This document shows, piece by piece, positions 25,642 through 33,779 of a stretch of 64,000 nucleotides of DNA. Each line of letters opens with the position of its first letter. Position 1 is the stretch's first letter. The DNA lies in contig NZ_JACBZR010000001.1 of assembly GCF_013408335.1 (NCBI RefSeq), positions 5,233,501-5,297,500 on the forward strand, in the 5' to 3' direction. Source of the DNA: Nocardioides panzhihuensis. Lineage in GTDB: Bacteria > Actinomycetota > Actinomycetes > Propionibacteriales > Nocardioidaceae. The notes below the pieces were generated by a model. The model saw nothing but the letters and a program-made list of their open reading frames with translations, did no database searches and was not told the origin of the DNA. Made by a program: the position numbers and the translations under genes.

Positions 25642-25686
25642 ATGCATCTTGGCATCGCTTCCATGCGCTTGCGCTTCGCCGCCTGA
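25642..25686 (+). CDS. Leader peptide with MRLRF macrolide-arrest motif
   Basis: A 14-codon frame reading MHLGIASMRLRFAA then TGA. MRLRF is the core of the ErmD leader peptide (MTHSMRLRF...), where erythromycin-bound ribosomes stall at the Arg-x-Arg motif and induce the downstream resistance gene. Here the downstream gene (100 nt on) is an ABC-F resistance-type ATPase. The codons for RLRFAA and the stop sit in a GC stem (CGC-CGCCGCC / GGCGGCG-GCG around the TGA), which a stalled ribosome would open. SD is weak (TTTGGG). Function is inferred from motif and context. Confidence 0.7.
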   Translation: MHLGIASMRLRFAA

Positions 25687-25786
25687 CGGCGGCGCTGCGA
25701 GGCATACTCACGTCGCTGTCCGGCCATCTGCCGGGTAGCTGATCTCGCTTCCCCGGCTCCCGTATGCGAGCTGGAAGTTCATCTTC

Positions 25787-27430
25787 GTGTCTGTTCAGAC
25801 CCATCACACCTCTGCCCATCTTCGCGCCGAGGACATCTCGGTCACCCTCGGCGGCCGCCCCGTTCTACGCGGCGTCTCGCTGACCGTCTCCGCGGCCAAC
25901 CGGTCCCGGCTCGCCATCGTCGGCGAGAACGGCCGGGGCAAGACCACACTGCTTCATGTCCTCGCCGGACTGATCGAACCCGAATCCGGCCGTGTCCAAC
26001 GGCACGGCAGCCTCGGTATCGCACAGCAGGCGTTGGCCGTACGCCCCGGTGACACCGTCGGCACCCTGACGTCTGCCGCGCTCGCGGAGTCGCACGACGC
26101 GCTCCGCGCCCTCGATGAGGCCGCCGCTGCGCTGTCGGACGACCCGATGGACTCCGACGGGACGTACGCCGCTGCGCTCGAGCGTGCGACCGCGCTGGAC
26201 GCCTGGGACGCCGAGCGCCGGGTGCAGATCGCGCTGGAGGCGCTCGGCGCGTGCACCGATCACGACCGAGCGCTGGCGACGCTGTCGGTCGGCCAGCGCT
26301 ACCGCGTACGGCTGGCCTGTCTGCTCGGGGCGCACCACGATCTGCTCGTGCTCGACGAGCCGACTAACCATCTCGACGCGTCGGGCCTGGCGTTCTTGAC
26401 CGACCGGGTCCGGGCGCATGCCGGCGGGGTCGTGGTGGTCTCCCACGACCGGATGCTGCTGCGCGAGGTCGCCGTGGAGTTCCTCGACCTGGACCCGAGC
26501 GAGGACGGTCGGCCCAGGACGTATGCCGGTGGGTACGAGGGCTGGCAGGTGGGCCGGCGTCGCGACCGGGAGCGCTGGGAGCAGGACCACGCGGCCCAGC
26601 AGGAGGAGCATCGGCGGCTGCAGGACTCGGTGTCGGCGGCACGTGACCGACTGAGCACCGGCTGGCGCCCGCCGAAGGGCACCGGCAAGCACCAGCGGCA
26701 GACGCGAGCGCCCGGCCTGGTGCGCTCCTTCAACCGTGACCTCGCCGCACTCGAGGCTCATCGCATCTCCGTGCCGGAGCCGCCGATGTCGTTGCGGTTC
26801 CCGTCGCTGCCCTCGGACGTCGGCGGCACGCTGCTGCGGTGCGAGGGGGTGCGCGTGCCCGGTCGGCTGTCCGGACCGGTCTCCTTCGGCATCGACGGCG
26901 GCGAGCGGCTCCTCGTCACCGGTCCGAACGGGGCGGGCAAGTCGACGCTGCTGCAGGTCCTGGGCGGCGTACTCGATCCGGCGGAGGGGTCGGTGTGGAC
27001 CTCGTCCGGGGCGCGGATCGCGCTGGTGGGTCAGGAGGAGCCGGTGTGGGACCCGGGTCTGACGGCGGCGGAGGTCTACGAACGGCACTGTGGGCAGCTG
27101 GTCGCCGCCGGGGTGGTGCCGGAGCGGGCGATCCCGTCGCTGCGGTCGTGCGGTCTGGTGGACGCCGAGGCGCGGCGTACGCCTGCCTCGCTGCTGTCCC
27201 AGGGGCAGCAGCGACGGCTCGAGCTGGCGCTGCGGCTGGCATCCCTCCCGCACCTGCTGATCCTGGACGAGCCGACCAACCATCTCTCGGCCGGTCTGGT
27301 CGACGAGCTGACGGACGCGCTGCGGAACACGTCGGCGGCGGTGGTGGTGGCCACGCACGATCGGCAGATGCTGGACGACCTCGCCGACTGGCCTCGGTTG
27401 GCGTTCGACAACTCTGTGGGTGGTGCCTGA
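25787..27430 (+). CDS. ABC-F ATPase, antibiotic-resistance type
   Basis: 547 residues, two ABC domains and no membrane helices. Walker A motifs [16 protein letters not shown] (about residue 47) and [16 protein letters not shown] (about residue 382); signatures [12 protein letters not shown] and [14 protein letters not shown]; Walker [13 protein letters not shown] and [13 protein letters not shown] charged inter-domain linker (residues about 245-310) corresponds to the P-site tRNA interaction motif. ABC-F factors of this kind displace macrolides, lincosamides or related drugs from the ribosome. GTG start at 25787 with GGAAG upstream. The leader with an MRLRF peptide supports drug-inducible expression. 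The drug class is inferred, not proven. Confidence 0.88.
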   Translation: MSVQTHHTSAHLRAEDISVTLGGRPVLRGVSLTVSAANRSRLAIVGENGRGKTTLLHVLAGLIEPESGRVQRHGSLGIAQQALAVRPGDTVGTLTSAALAESHDALRALDEAAAALSDDPMDSDGTYAAALERATALDAWDAERRVQIALEALGACTDHDRALATLSVGQRYRVRLACLLGAHHDLLVLDEPTNHLDASGLAFLTDRVRAHAGGVVVVSHDRMLLREVAVEFLDLDPSEDGRPRTYAGGYEGWQVGRRRDRERWEQDHAAQQEEHRRLQDSVSAARDRLSTGWRPPKGTGKHQRQTRAPGLVRSFNRDLAALEAHRISVPEPPMSLRFPSLPSDVGGTLLRCEGVRVPGRLSGPVSFGIDGGERLLVTGPNGAGKSTLLQVLGGVLDPAEGSVWTSSGARIALVGQEEPVWDPGLTAAEVYERHCGQLVAAGVVPERAIPSLRSCGLVDAEARRTPASLLSQGQQRRLELALRLASLPHLLILDEPTNHLSAGLVDELTDALRNTSAAVVVATHDRQMLDDLADWPRLAFDNSVGGA

Positions 27431-27443
27431 TAGACCTGTGACC

Positions 27444-29531
27444 ATGACAGATCCGGTGGGCGACGACGTACGTTCTCGTGCTGAGGCGCATCTGCGGGCC
27501 CTGGTGGGTCGCGATGACGCCTCGCTGCGTGAGGACCAGTGGTCGGCGATCTCGGCGCTCGCCGTCGAGCGTCGCCGGGCGCTGGTCGTGCAGAAGACCG
27601 GATGGGGGAAGTCGGCGGTCTATTTCGTGGCGACTCTGCTGCTGCGCGAGGCCGGTCTCGGGCCGACCGTGATCGTCTCGCCGCTGCTCGCGCTGATGCG
27701 CAACCAGATCGCCGCTGCGCAGCGGGCAGGCATCCGGGCGGTGACGATCAACTCGACCAACCCCGAGGACTGGGTCTCGACCGAGGAGGCCATCCACGCG
27801 GGCGACGTGGACGTCCTCCTGGTCTCCCCCGAACGGCTCAACAACCCGAAGTTCCGTGACGCGGTGCTGCCTCGGCTGGCCGCCGAGTGCGGCCTGCTGG
27901 TGGTCGACGAGGCCCACTGCATCTCCGACTGGGGCCACGACTTCCGGCCCGACTACCGCCGGATCCGTACGCTGCTGGCCGATCTTCCCGTCGGGATCCC
28001 GGTGCTCGCGACGACGGCGACGGCCAACGAGCGGGTGACCTCGGACGTCGCCGAGCAGATGGGTTCAGACGTTCTCGTCCTACGTGGCTCGCTGGATCGG
28101 GAGTCGCTGCGGCTCGCGGTGGTCTCCCTGAAAGCCCCCGAACAGCGGTTGGCCTGGCTCTCCGACCACCTCTCCGAGCAGCCCGGGTCCGGCATCGTCT
28201 ACTGCCTGACCGTGGCCGCGACCGAGGAGATCGCCGACTACCTGCGCTCACGAGGTCATGACGTGGCCGCCTACTCGGGCCGTACGGAGCCGGCCGAGCG
28301 GGCCGAGCTGGAGGAGTCGCTGGCCGCAGGGAAGATCAAGGCGCTGGTGGCGACCTCGGCGCTCGGGATGGGCTTCGACGCCACCCTCGGGTTCGTGGTC
28401 AACATGGGGGCGCCCTCCTCGCCGGTCTCCTACTACCAGCAGGTCGGCCGTGCCGGCCGTGGCACCTCGGATGCCTCCGTCGTGCTTCTTCCGGGCATCG
28501 AGGACCGCGACATCTGGGCCTACTTCGCATCGCTGGCCTTCCCTCGCGAGGAGCAGGTGCGCCAGACCCTGGGCGTCCTGTCCGAGGCCGGGCGAGCCTT
28601 GTCGACCCAGGCGCTGGAGACGTACGTCGACCTCTCGCGTTCCCGCCTGGAGCAGATGCTCAAGGTGCTCGATGTCGACGGCGCCGCCCGCCGGGTCGGC
28701 GGTGGCTGGGAGGCGACCGGTGTCCCGTGGGAGTACGACGCGGAGCGCTACGAGCGGGTCGCCGAGGCCCGGCGCCGCGAGCAGGACGCGATGCTCGCCT
28801 ACATCTCGACCGACCAGTGCCGGATGCGGTTCCTGCGCGAGCAGCTCGACGACCCCGGTGCTGTCGACTGCGGCCGGTGCGACAACTGCGGTGGCTTCGC
28901 GGTCACCTCGTCGGTGTCGGATGGAGCCGTCGAGGAGGCCTCGGCGCGGTTGGCGCGGCCCGGGGTCGTCGTGGAGCCCAAGAAGATGTGGCCCACCGGT
29001 CTCGACCGGCTCGGCATCGCGCTCAAGGGCAAGATCAAGCAGGGCCCGCTCGAGGGGCGCGCCGTCGCGCGGCTGACCGATCTCGGCTACGGCCAGGCGC
29101 TGCGCGACCTCTTCCGGGAGCCGGCCCAGGACGGTCCGGTGCCCATCCCGCTGGTCAAGGCGGTCGTGGAGGTCCTCGGCGACTGGCGTCCCGTGGTCAG
29201 CGGCATCGTCTACGTCGAGTCCTCGACCCGTCCCACCCTGACCCGCGACTTCGCCGATGGCCTCGCGCGCTACCTCCATGTCCCCGTCCTCGGCTCGTGG
29301 GCCATCGTCGACCCCGACGTCGGCCCCGGCCAGGGCGCCGCCAACTCCGCTCAGCGCGTCGCCGCCGTCGGCCGCCGCTTCTCCTTGAACGCCGAGGTCC
29401 CGCCCGGCGCCGACGTACTCCTCGTCGACGACCGCGTCGCCACCGGATGGACCGTCACCCTCGCCGCCCGCGCCCTCCTCGACGCCGGCGCCGCCACCGT
29501 CCACCCCCTCGTCCTCGCCACCACCACCTGA
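27444..29531 (+). CDS. RecQ-family DNA helicase with C-terminal phosphoribosyltransferase-like domain
   Basis: 695 residues. Helicase motifs: QKTGWGKSAVYF (Walker A), VVDEAHCISDWGHDFRPDYRRI (DEAH plus the RecQ aromatic loop), TATAT, and YYQQVGRAGR. A four-Cys zinc element (C-RMRF ... C-GRC-DNC) follows near residue 455-490. The last about 100 residues contain VLLVDDRVATGWTVTLAARALL, the PRPP-loop pattern of type I phosphoribosyltransferases such as ComF. No HRDC is evident. ATG at 27444, 13 nt after the ABC-F stop; GTG 27438 possible. Likely acts in DNA repair or recombination; the role of the PRTase-like end is unknown. Confidence 0.88.
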   Translation: MTDPVGDDVRSRAEAHLRALVGRDDASLREDQWSAISALAVERRRALVVQKTGWGKSAVYFVATLLLREAGLGPTVIVSPLLALMRNQIAAAQRAGIRAVTINSTNPEDWVSTEEAIHAGDVDVLLVSPERLNNPKFRDAVLPRLAAECGLLVVDEAHCISDWGHDFRPDYRRIRTLLADLPVGIPVLATTATANERVTSDVAEQMGSDVLVLRGSLDRESLRLAVVSLKAPEQRLAWLSDHLSEQPGSGIVYCLTVAATEEIADYLRSRGHDVAAYSGRTEPAERAELEESLAAGKIKALVATSALGMGFDATLGFVVNMGAPSSPVSYYQQVGRAGRGTSDASVVLLPGIEDRDIWAYFASLAFPREEQVRQTLGVLSEAGRALSTQALETYVDLSRSRLEQMLKVLDVDGAARRVGGGWEATGVPWEYDAERYERVAEARRREQDAMLAYISTDQCRMRFLREQLDDPGAVDCGRCDNCGGFAVTSSVSDGAVEEASARLARPGVVVEPKKMWPTGLDRLGIALKGKIKQGPLEGRAVARLTDLGYGQALRDLFREPAQDGPVPIPLVKAVVEVLGDWRPVVSGIVYVESSTRPTLTRDFADGLARYLHVPVLGSWAIVDPDVGPGQGAANSAQRVAAVGRRFSLNAEVPPGADVLLVDDRVATGWTVTLAARALLDAGAATVHPLVLATTT

Positions 29532-29542
29532 CCCACCGTCGT

Positions 29543-29592
29543 TGGTCGAGCCGCCGGAGCCGCTAGGTGGAGGCGTGTCGAGACCAACACAG
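29543..29592 (-). repeat. 50-bp dispersed repeat, copy B
   Basis: Inverted copy of 4627-4676 with one mismatch, starting 12 nt after the recQ-like stop and lying between two convergent genes. A partial second copy (GTGTTGGCTCGACACGATCG) follows at about 29619-29638. Its position fits use as a bidirectional terminator. Confidence 0.85.
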
Positions 29593-29681
29593 TCGACTCG
29601 AGCGCCGGAGGGGACTGTGTTGGCTCGACACGATCGCTCATCCGAGGATCTGAACGAAGTGGCCCTCGACCAGCGCGGCGT

Positions 29682-30377
29682 TCAGACCGCGGGCCGAACG
29701 ATGCCGTGGTCGTACGCGAAGACGATGGCGGCGGCGCGGTCGCGGAGGTCGAGCTTGGCGAAGATGCGGCCGATGTGGGACTTCACGGTCAGCTCGGAGA
29801 TGACCAGCCGTTCGGCGATCTCGGAGTTGGTCCAGCCGGAGGCGAGGCCACGGAGGACCTCGAGCTCACGGTCGGTGAGCTCGGAGACCTCGACCGCGCT
29901 CGACGGCGACGGCGCGGCGGCGGAGCGGTAGGTGGCCAAGACGCGGCCGGTGATGGCCGGGTCGAGCCAGGCGTCGCCGAGGGCGACGGCGCGTACGGCC
30001 ATGACCAGCTCCTCGGCGGGTGAGTCCTTGAGGATGAAGCCGGCGGCCCCGGCGCGCAGGGCGCCGGAGACGAGCTCGTCCTCATCGAACGTCGTCAGCA
30101 CCAGCACCGGCGGTGCCGACGGCAGTGCGCGCACGAGACCCGTGGCGGTGATCCCGTCGACCTGCCGCATCCGCAGGTCCATGACCACGACGTCGGCCGG
30201 GTTGGCCTCGAGAGCCGCGACGACCTCGGAACCATCGGCGCACTCGGCGACGATCTCGAGCCCGTCGCGCCGGCGCAGGATGCGGCGCAGGCCGCTGCGT
30301 ACGAGCTCTTGGTCGTCGACCACGATCACCCGGATCGGCGCGGCGGTGTTGCTGGGAGCGGGGTTGACCGGCGTCAT
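29682..30377 (-). CDS. NarL/FixJ-type response regulator
   Basis: 231 residues. Receiver domain from residue 15 (IRVIVVDDQELVRSGLRRIL) with phospho-acceptor Asp in VVMDLRMRQVDG and conserved Lys in ILKDSP. LuxR-type HTH at the C-terminus (LTDRELEVLRGLASGWTNSEIAERL ... TVKSHIGRIFAKL, split for its pattern). Start ATG overlaps the kinase stop by 4 nt (ATGA), so the pair is translationally coupled. Regulon unknown. Confidence 0.94.
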   Translation of the reverse strand: MTPVNPAPSNTAAPIRVIVVDDQELVRSGLRRILRRRDGLEIVAECADGSEVVAALEANPADVVVMDLRMRQVDGITATGLVRALPSAPPVLVLTTFDEDELVSGALRAGAAGFILKDSPAEELVMAVRAVALGDAWLDPAITGRVLATYRSAAAPSPSSAVEVSELTDRELEVLRGLASGWTNSEIAERLVISELTVKSHIGRIFAKLDLRDRAAAIVFAYDHGIVRPAV

Positions 30378-31603
30378 GCGAGGGCCTTGCGTACGAGACA
30401 GTGCGGCGGGATCACCAGGTCAACCTTCCACATCGACTCCTCGGCTCCGGCCGACAACCGGCCGCGGAGCTGCTCGGCACGGGCGGCCATGCCGGCCAGC
30501 CCGGATCCCTCCCCGATACTCACACCGACCCCGCGCCGGGCGCCGACGAGCGGGTTCTGCACGGAGAGACGTATGCCGTCCGCGACCGCCAACGTGACCG
30601 AGACCGGTGCGCCGGGAGCATGCCGGATGGCGTTGGCGAGCGACTCCTGAAGGATCCGGTAGATGCCGAGCCCGACGCCGGCGTCGATACGGGAGAGATC
30701 GCCGGAGGAGGAGAACGTGATCGTCTGACCGGCGCTGCGACCCTCTTCCACGAGCCGGACGACGTCCGCAGCTCCGGGCAGAGGGGCCGTCCCGGCGCCG
30801 TCGGCCGACAGCACCCCGATCGACAGCGCCCCGATCGTACGGCGGATCTCGGTCATGGCTCGGCGCCCGATCGTCTCCGCCTCGGTGAGCGCGGAGACCG
30901 CCTCGTCCGGGTCGTCGCCCTCCGCGACCGCGCGTCGAGCGGCGGTCAGGTGGAGCAGGGTGATCGATAGCGAGTGCCCCACCAGGTCATGGATCTCGCG
31001 GGCGATCCGGGTGCGCTCGGCCTCGGTGGCACGTGAGTGCTCCTGCTCGCGCGCGAGCCGCTCGGCGCGCAGGGCCCGCATCTGGGCGAGGATCAGCAGC
31101 CCGAGGATCCAGCCGACGAACAGCAGCAGGAAGTGGACCCCGACGCCGCTGGGGGTGTCCGTGGCGAAGACCCCCATGATCACGGCCGATGCGATCGCGT
31201 AGAGGGTGCCGGTCTTGAAGCCTTCACGGACGACCATCTCGAGGGCGAGCGGAACGAGCACGGCCGGCGCGAAGTCGTGCTGCGGCCAGAAGCCCGTCGC
31301 GGGCTGGGACATCAGCCAGGCCGAACCGGCCAGCGTCGGCACGAGGTCGACGACCCACATGTGGTGCTTGAGCCATTCGCCGTTGTTGGGGATGAAGAAG
31401 ATGCTCAGCGACGGGACGGTGATCACCAGCCCGGCGAGCACCATCTCGCCGGCCGCCTCGCGCTGGAGGACTGCGACGGTGACCATCGCGACGAGGCCGG
31501 CGGCCGACAGCAGCGGCGCCCACCAGGGGATGTCGAGGTCCTTGCTCCGTACGCGTCCCTCCAGGAAGTCGCGCACGTCGCGAGCAAGGCTCTGGACACT
31601 CAT
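30374..31603 (-). CDS. Sensor histidine kinase (HisKA_3 type)
   Basis: 409 residues from the ATG at 31603. Five or six TM helices at residues about 25-170 make a membrane sensor without an obvious extracellular domain. Dimerisation helix with phospho-His: RIAREIHDLVGHSLSITLL. The ATPase domain has the N-box near ILQESLANAIRHA and a G-box GVGVSIGEGSGLAGM. Partner of the response regulator at 29682. In actinobacteria such pairs often respond to membrane stress, but the signal here is unknown. Confidence 0.93.
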   Translation of the reverse strand: MSVQSLARDVRDFLEGRVRSKDLDIPWWAPLLSAAGLVAMVTVAVLQREAAGEMVLAGLVITVPSLSIFFIPNNGEWLKHHMWVVDLVPTLAGSAWLMSQPATGFWPQHDFAPAVLVPLALEMVVREGFKTGTLYAIASAVIMGVFATDTPSGVGVHFLLLFVGWILGLLILAQMRALRAERLAREQEHSRATEAERTRIAREIHDLVGHSLSITLLHLTAARRAVAEGDDPDEAVSALTEAETIGRRAMTEIRRTIGALSIGVLSADGAGTAPLPGAADVVRLVEEGRSAGQTITFSSSGDLSRIDAGVGLGIYRILQESLANAIRHAPGAPVSVTLAVADGIRLSVQNPLVGARRGVGVSIGEGSGLAGMAARAEQLRGRLSAGAEESMWKVDLVIPPHCLVRKALA

Positions 31604-31764
31604 GTCATCCAGTCTAGGAACGCGTGACCTGGGTCGCATCCGACCGTGGCAGGTGGACGTCCTGCTACCAGGGTAGGAACCCAGGTGCCTGCCAGCGTCC
31701 GATGTCTGGGGGCCGATGCGGGCAATAGCGTCGTGATCACCCAGCAAAGAGGACGGTGAACACA

Positions 31765-32070
31765 ATGACGTGGACGCAGACCCATGAGCGGTTCCGGTTG
31801 CTCAACGAGGCGGAGGCGGAGCTGCGTAGCGGCTTCGCGCGCCGGTTGCCGTGGTCGCCGGAGTATGCCGAGGCATTCGGCACCCCGGAGCGCCTGGCCC
31901 AGGCCCTCCGCCATCGTTGGCGGATCCGCTTCCAGGCGCAGCTGGACCCGTCGCTGTCGCAGGAGGAGTACGAGGCGACCTTCGCCGATCTGCTCGCCGA
32001 CCTGGCTCCGCTGATGGGCCGGATCGGCACCCACGAGTTCAGCGAAGAGCTGACCGATGCCTCCGCTTGA
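31765..32070 (+). CDS. Small hypothetical protein
   Basis: 101 residues starting MTWTQTHERFRLL; acidic, Glu/Ala-rich, predicted helical, with no signal peptide, cysteines or recognisable motif. ATG at 31765 with AGAGGA about 11 nt upstream; a GTG at 31756 sits too close to that SD. Divergent from the kinase gene across 160 bp. Its end overlaps the start of P450-like remnant sequence. Not recognised. Confidence 0.6.
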   Translation: MTWTQTHERFRLLNEAEAELRSGFARRLPWSPEYAEAFGTPERLAQALRHRWRIRFQAQLDPSLSQEEYEATFADLLADLAPLMGRIGTHEFSEELTDASA

Positions 32071-32614
32071 GACCTCACCGCTCGAGAGACCGCGGTCGTA
32101 CGCCCGGTGGGCGCTCTCCCACGGGATCAGCCGAGCGGTGCTGAGCTCCGCATCGTGGCGCGGCGACCCGCTCGCGGAGCTGATGTGGTCACGCGTTCAC
32201 TGCCCGTCGGGTCAGCTCGACGGCGGAGACGGTCACCGCCGTCGCCGGTGAGCTGCTCGACCAGATCCGCCCGCCATCGTGACCGTCCGCGAGGCCTATG
32301 CGGCGACGAGCGTGGCGGGCGTGGATGTCGCCAAAGGCACTGCTGTCGCCGTGGTCCTCGGCGGAGCCAACCGCGACCCTGCGGTCTTCGTCGACCCCGA
32401 CACGTACGACATCACCCGACCCGACGCCGACCAGCACCTCTCCTTCTCCGCCGGGACCCACTTCTGCCTCGGCGCCAGCCTCGCCCGCCTGGAGGCCCGC
32501 ATCGGCCTCCGTCTGTTGTTCGAGCGTCACCCGTCCCTCCGGGTCGCAGGCCAAGGCGTACGCCGCAGCACCCGCGTCCTCCGCGGCTACGCATCCCTGC
32601 CCGTCGCCCTGTGA
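32057..32614 (+). pseudogene. Degraded cytochrome P450
   Basis: Three pieces in different frames recall one P450. 32057-32200 resembles the N-terminal RWALSHGISRAVL helix region. 32195-32280 reads FTARRVSS...VAGELLDQI then a stop, resembling the FT-x-R-x-V ... ELLD mid region. 32279-32614 encodes the C-terminus, with AANRDPAVFVDPDTYD and the heme loop FSAGTHFCLGASLARLEAR including the Cys ligand. Roughly 200 residues (I-helix, ExxR region) are missing, and the frames do not connect. No functional P450 can be made. The conserved heme loop suggests recent decay. Confidence 0.85.
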
Positions 32615-32682
32615 GCCGTGGTGTACTACTCCTACTGAGGCACCCGCCGGGGGTGCGTACGGAAGCCTCGGGAGGGCGGACC

Positions 32683-33069
32683 ATGGGTGACAACGGTCAG
32701 GTCAGCGTCGACGCCATGCGGCTTGACGCAGCGCGGCAGAACCTGAACGACCAACGCGAACGCGTGTTGGAGGCGCGGAAGCATCTCGCTGATCCCGTTG
32801 GCGGCATGTTCGGTGGTTCTTCGCGAGGCGAGTGGCTGGGAGCTGTGGTCCGGAAGGGGCACCAGAACATCGACAGTTCCCTCGGGGACACCGCTAAGGG
32901 TCTGCATGAGACCAGCGAAGCGATCCACGACGCCATGGTCGCGATCGAAGGGGCTGACGTCGACGCTGCGGTCAATGCGCAGAAGTTCGCCAATGCCGTT
33001 GCGCTGATGAGCAACCCATTGGTCATCTTCAACAAGAACCAAGGCCCCGGTAAGTACCTCGCGATCTGA
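32683..33069 (+). CDS. Putative type VII secretion-associated WXG100-like protein
   Basis: 128 residues, mostly alpha-helical, no signal peptide. A helical N-terminal half (MRLDAARQNLNDQRERVLEA) and a second helical segment (LGDTAKGLHETSEAIHDAMV) flank a turn with SSRGEWLGAVV, reminiscent of the helix-W-x-G-helix layout of WXG100/EspC proteins although a strict WXG is absent. ATG at 32683 after GGGAGGG. First gene of the type VII effector-like block. Assignment rests on shape and neighbours. Confidence 0.6.
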   Translation: MGDNGQVSVDAMRLDAARQNLNDQRERVLEARKHLADPVGGMFGGSSRGEWLGAVVRKGHQNIDSSLGDTAKGLHETSEAIHDAMVAIEGADVDAAVNAQKFANAVALMSNPLVIFNKNQGPGKYLAI

Positions 33070-33089
33070 CTCTGACCACGGAGTCAGAG
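33065..33089. terminator. Bidirectional hairpin between convergent genes
   Basis: TCTGACTC and GAGTCAGA form a perfect 8-bp stem with an 8-nt loop, overlapping both stop regions of the convergent genes at 32683 and 33084. Confidence 0.55.
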
Positions 33090-33671
33090 CAGTTGGAACG
33101 TCGGCAGCACCTTGGCGATCAGAGCGTCCGCTCCTTTCCGGTCGAGGCTGGTCTTGGACAAGTCCCAGTTGATCTCGATGAGCTTTTCGCCGTCCTTTGT
33201 GCCGTAGCTGTCGTTCCAGGTGCGCCCGGTTTCATACTGGAAGTGATAGAACACTGATCCATCGACGGTGACGTCAGGGAGACGCTTGAGGTTCTCAGCG
33301 CCGTCCCCGACGAGTATGTCTTTCTCGTACCCGGCGGCCTTCTCGAGATCTCCCGGTCCGAGGGCGCCCGATAGGAAGGTCCCGAATCCAGCGGACGACC
33401 CGAGGTCATCTTTCGGGGCGACCAGGGACACGGTCCACTTCCCCGCCTGCTCGGTCGTCCAATCCGGCGGGATCTGGACCTGAGCCTCCTCGATCGCTGC
33501 GACCTTCCAATCCGCAGGAACAGGCGACTCGCTGGGTGAAGCCGACGGTGTGGTCTTCGGGTCCGTGGTTTCGGGAGAATTGCCGCTGTCGCCTGATGAT
33601 GCGCAGCTTGCACCGGCGAGTGCAACGGACAGGATCAATGCGGCCATGGCGCTCGCCCGGGACATCGTCAT
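33084..33671 (-). CDS. Putative lipoprotein, LpqN/DUF1795-like
   Basis: 195 residues. Signal peptide MTMSRASAMAALILSVALAG and a Cys (LAGASC) near residue 24 suggest a lipoprotein, although the lipobox is not ideal. After a Ser/Thr/Pro linker, a beta-rich domain (VQIPPDWTTEQAGKW, VDGSVFYHFQYE) resembles Mog1/PsbP-fold DUF1795/LpqN proteins that often sit beside type VII loci. ATG 33671 or 33665. Convergent with the 32683 gene and divergent from 33780. Confidence 0.65.
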   Translation of the reverse strand: MTMSRASAMAALILSVALAGASCASSGDSGNSPETTDPKTTPSASPSESPVPADWKVAAIEEAQVQIPPDWTTEQAGKWTVSLVAPKDDLGSSAGFGTFLSGALGPGDLEKAAGYEKDILVGDGAENLKRLPDVTVDGSVFYHFQYETGRTWNDSYGTKDGEKLIEINWDLSKTSLDRKGADALIAKVLPTFQLL

Positions 33672-33779
33672 GGGGCAGACTCTAGAACAAACCACCGCGC
33701 AGGCCGGGTGTGATGCCCAGCCAGTCGTACACATGCATTGGGATCGAGCGGTCCCTCAACCAAGCCCTCGGGAGGGACA

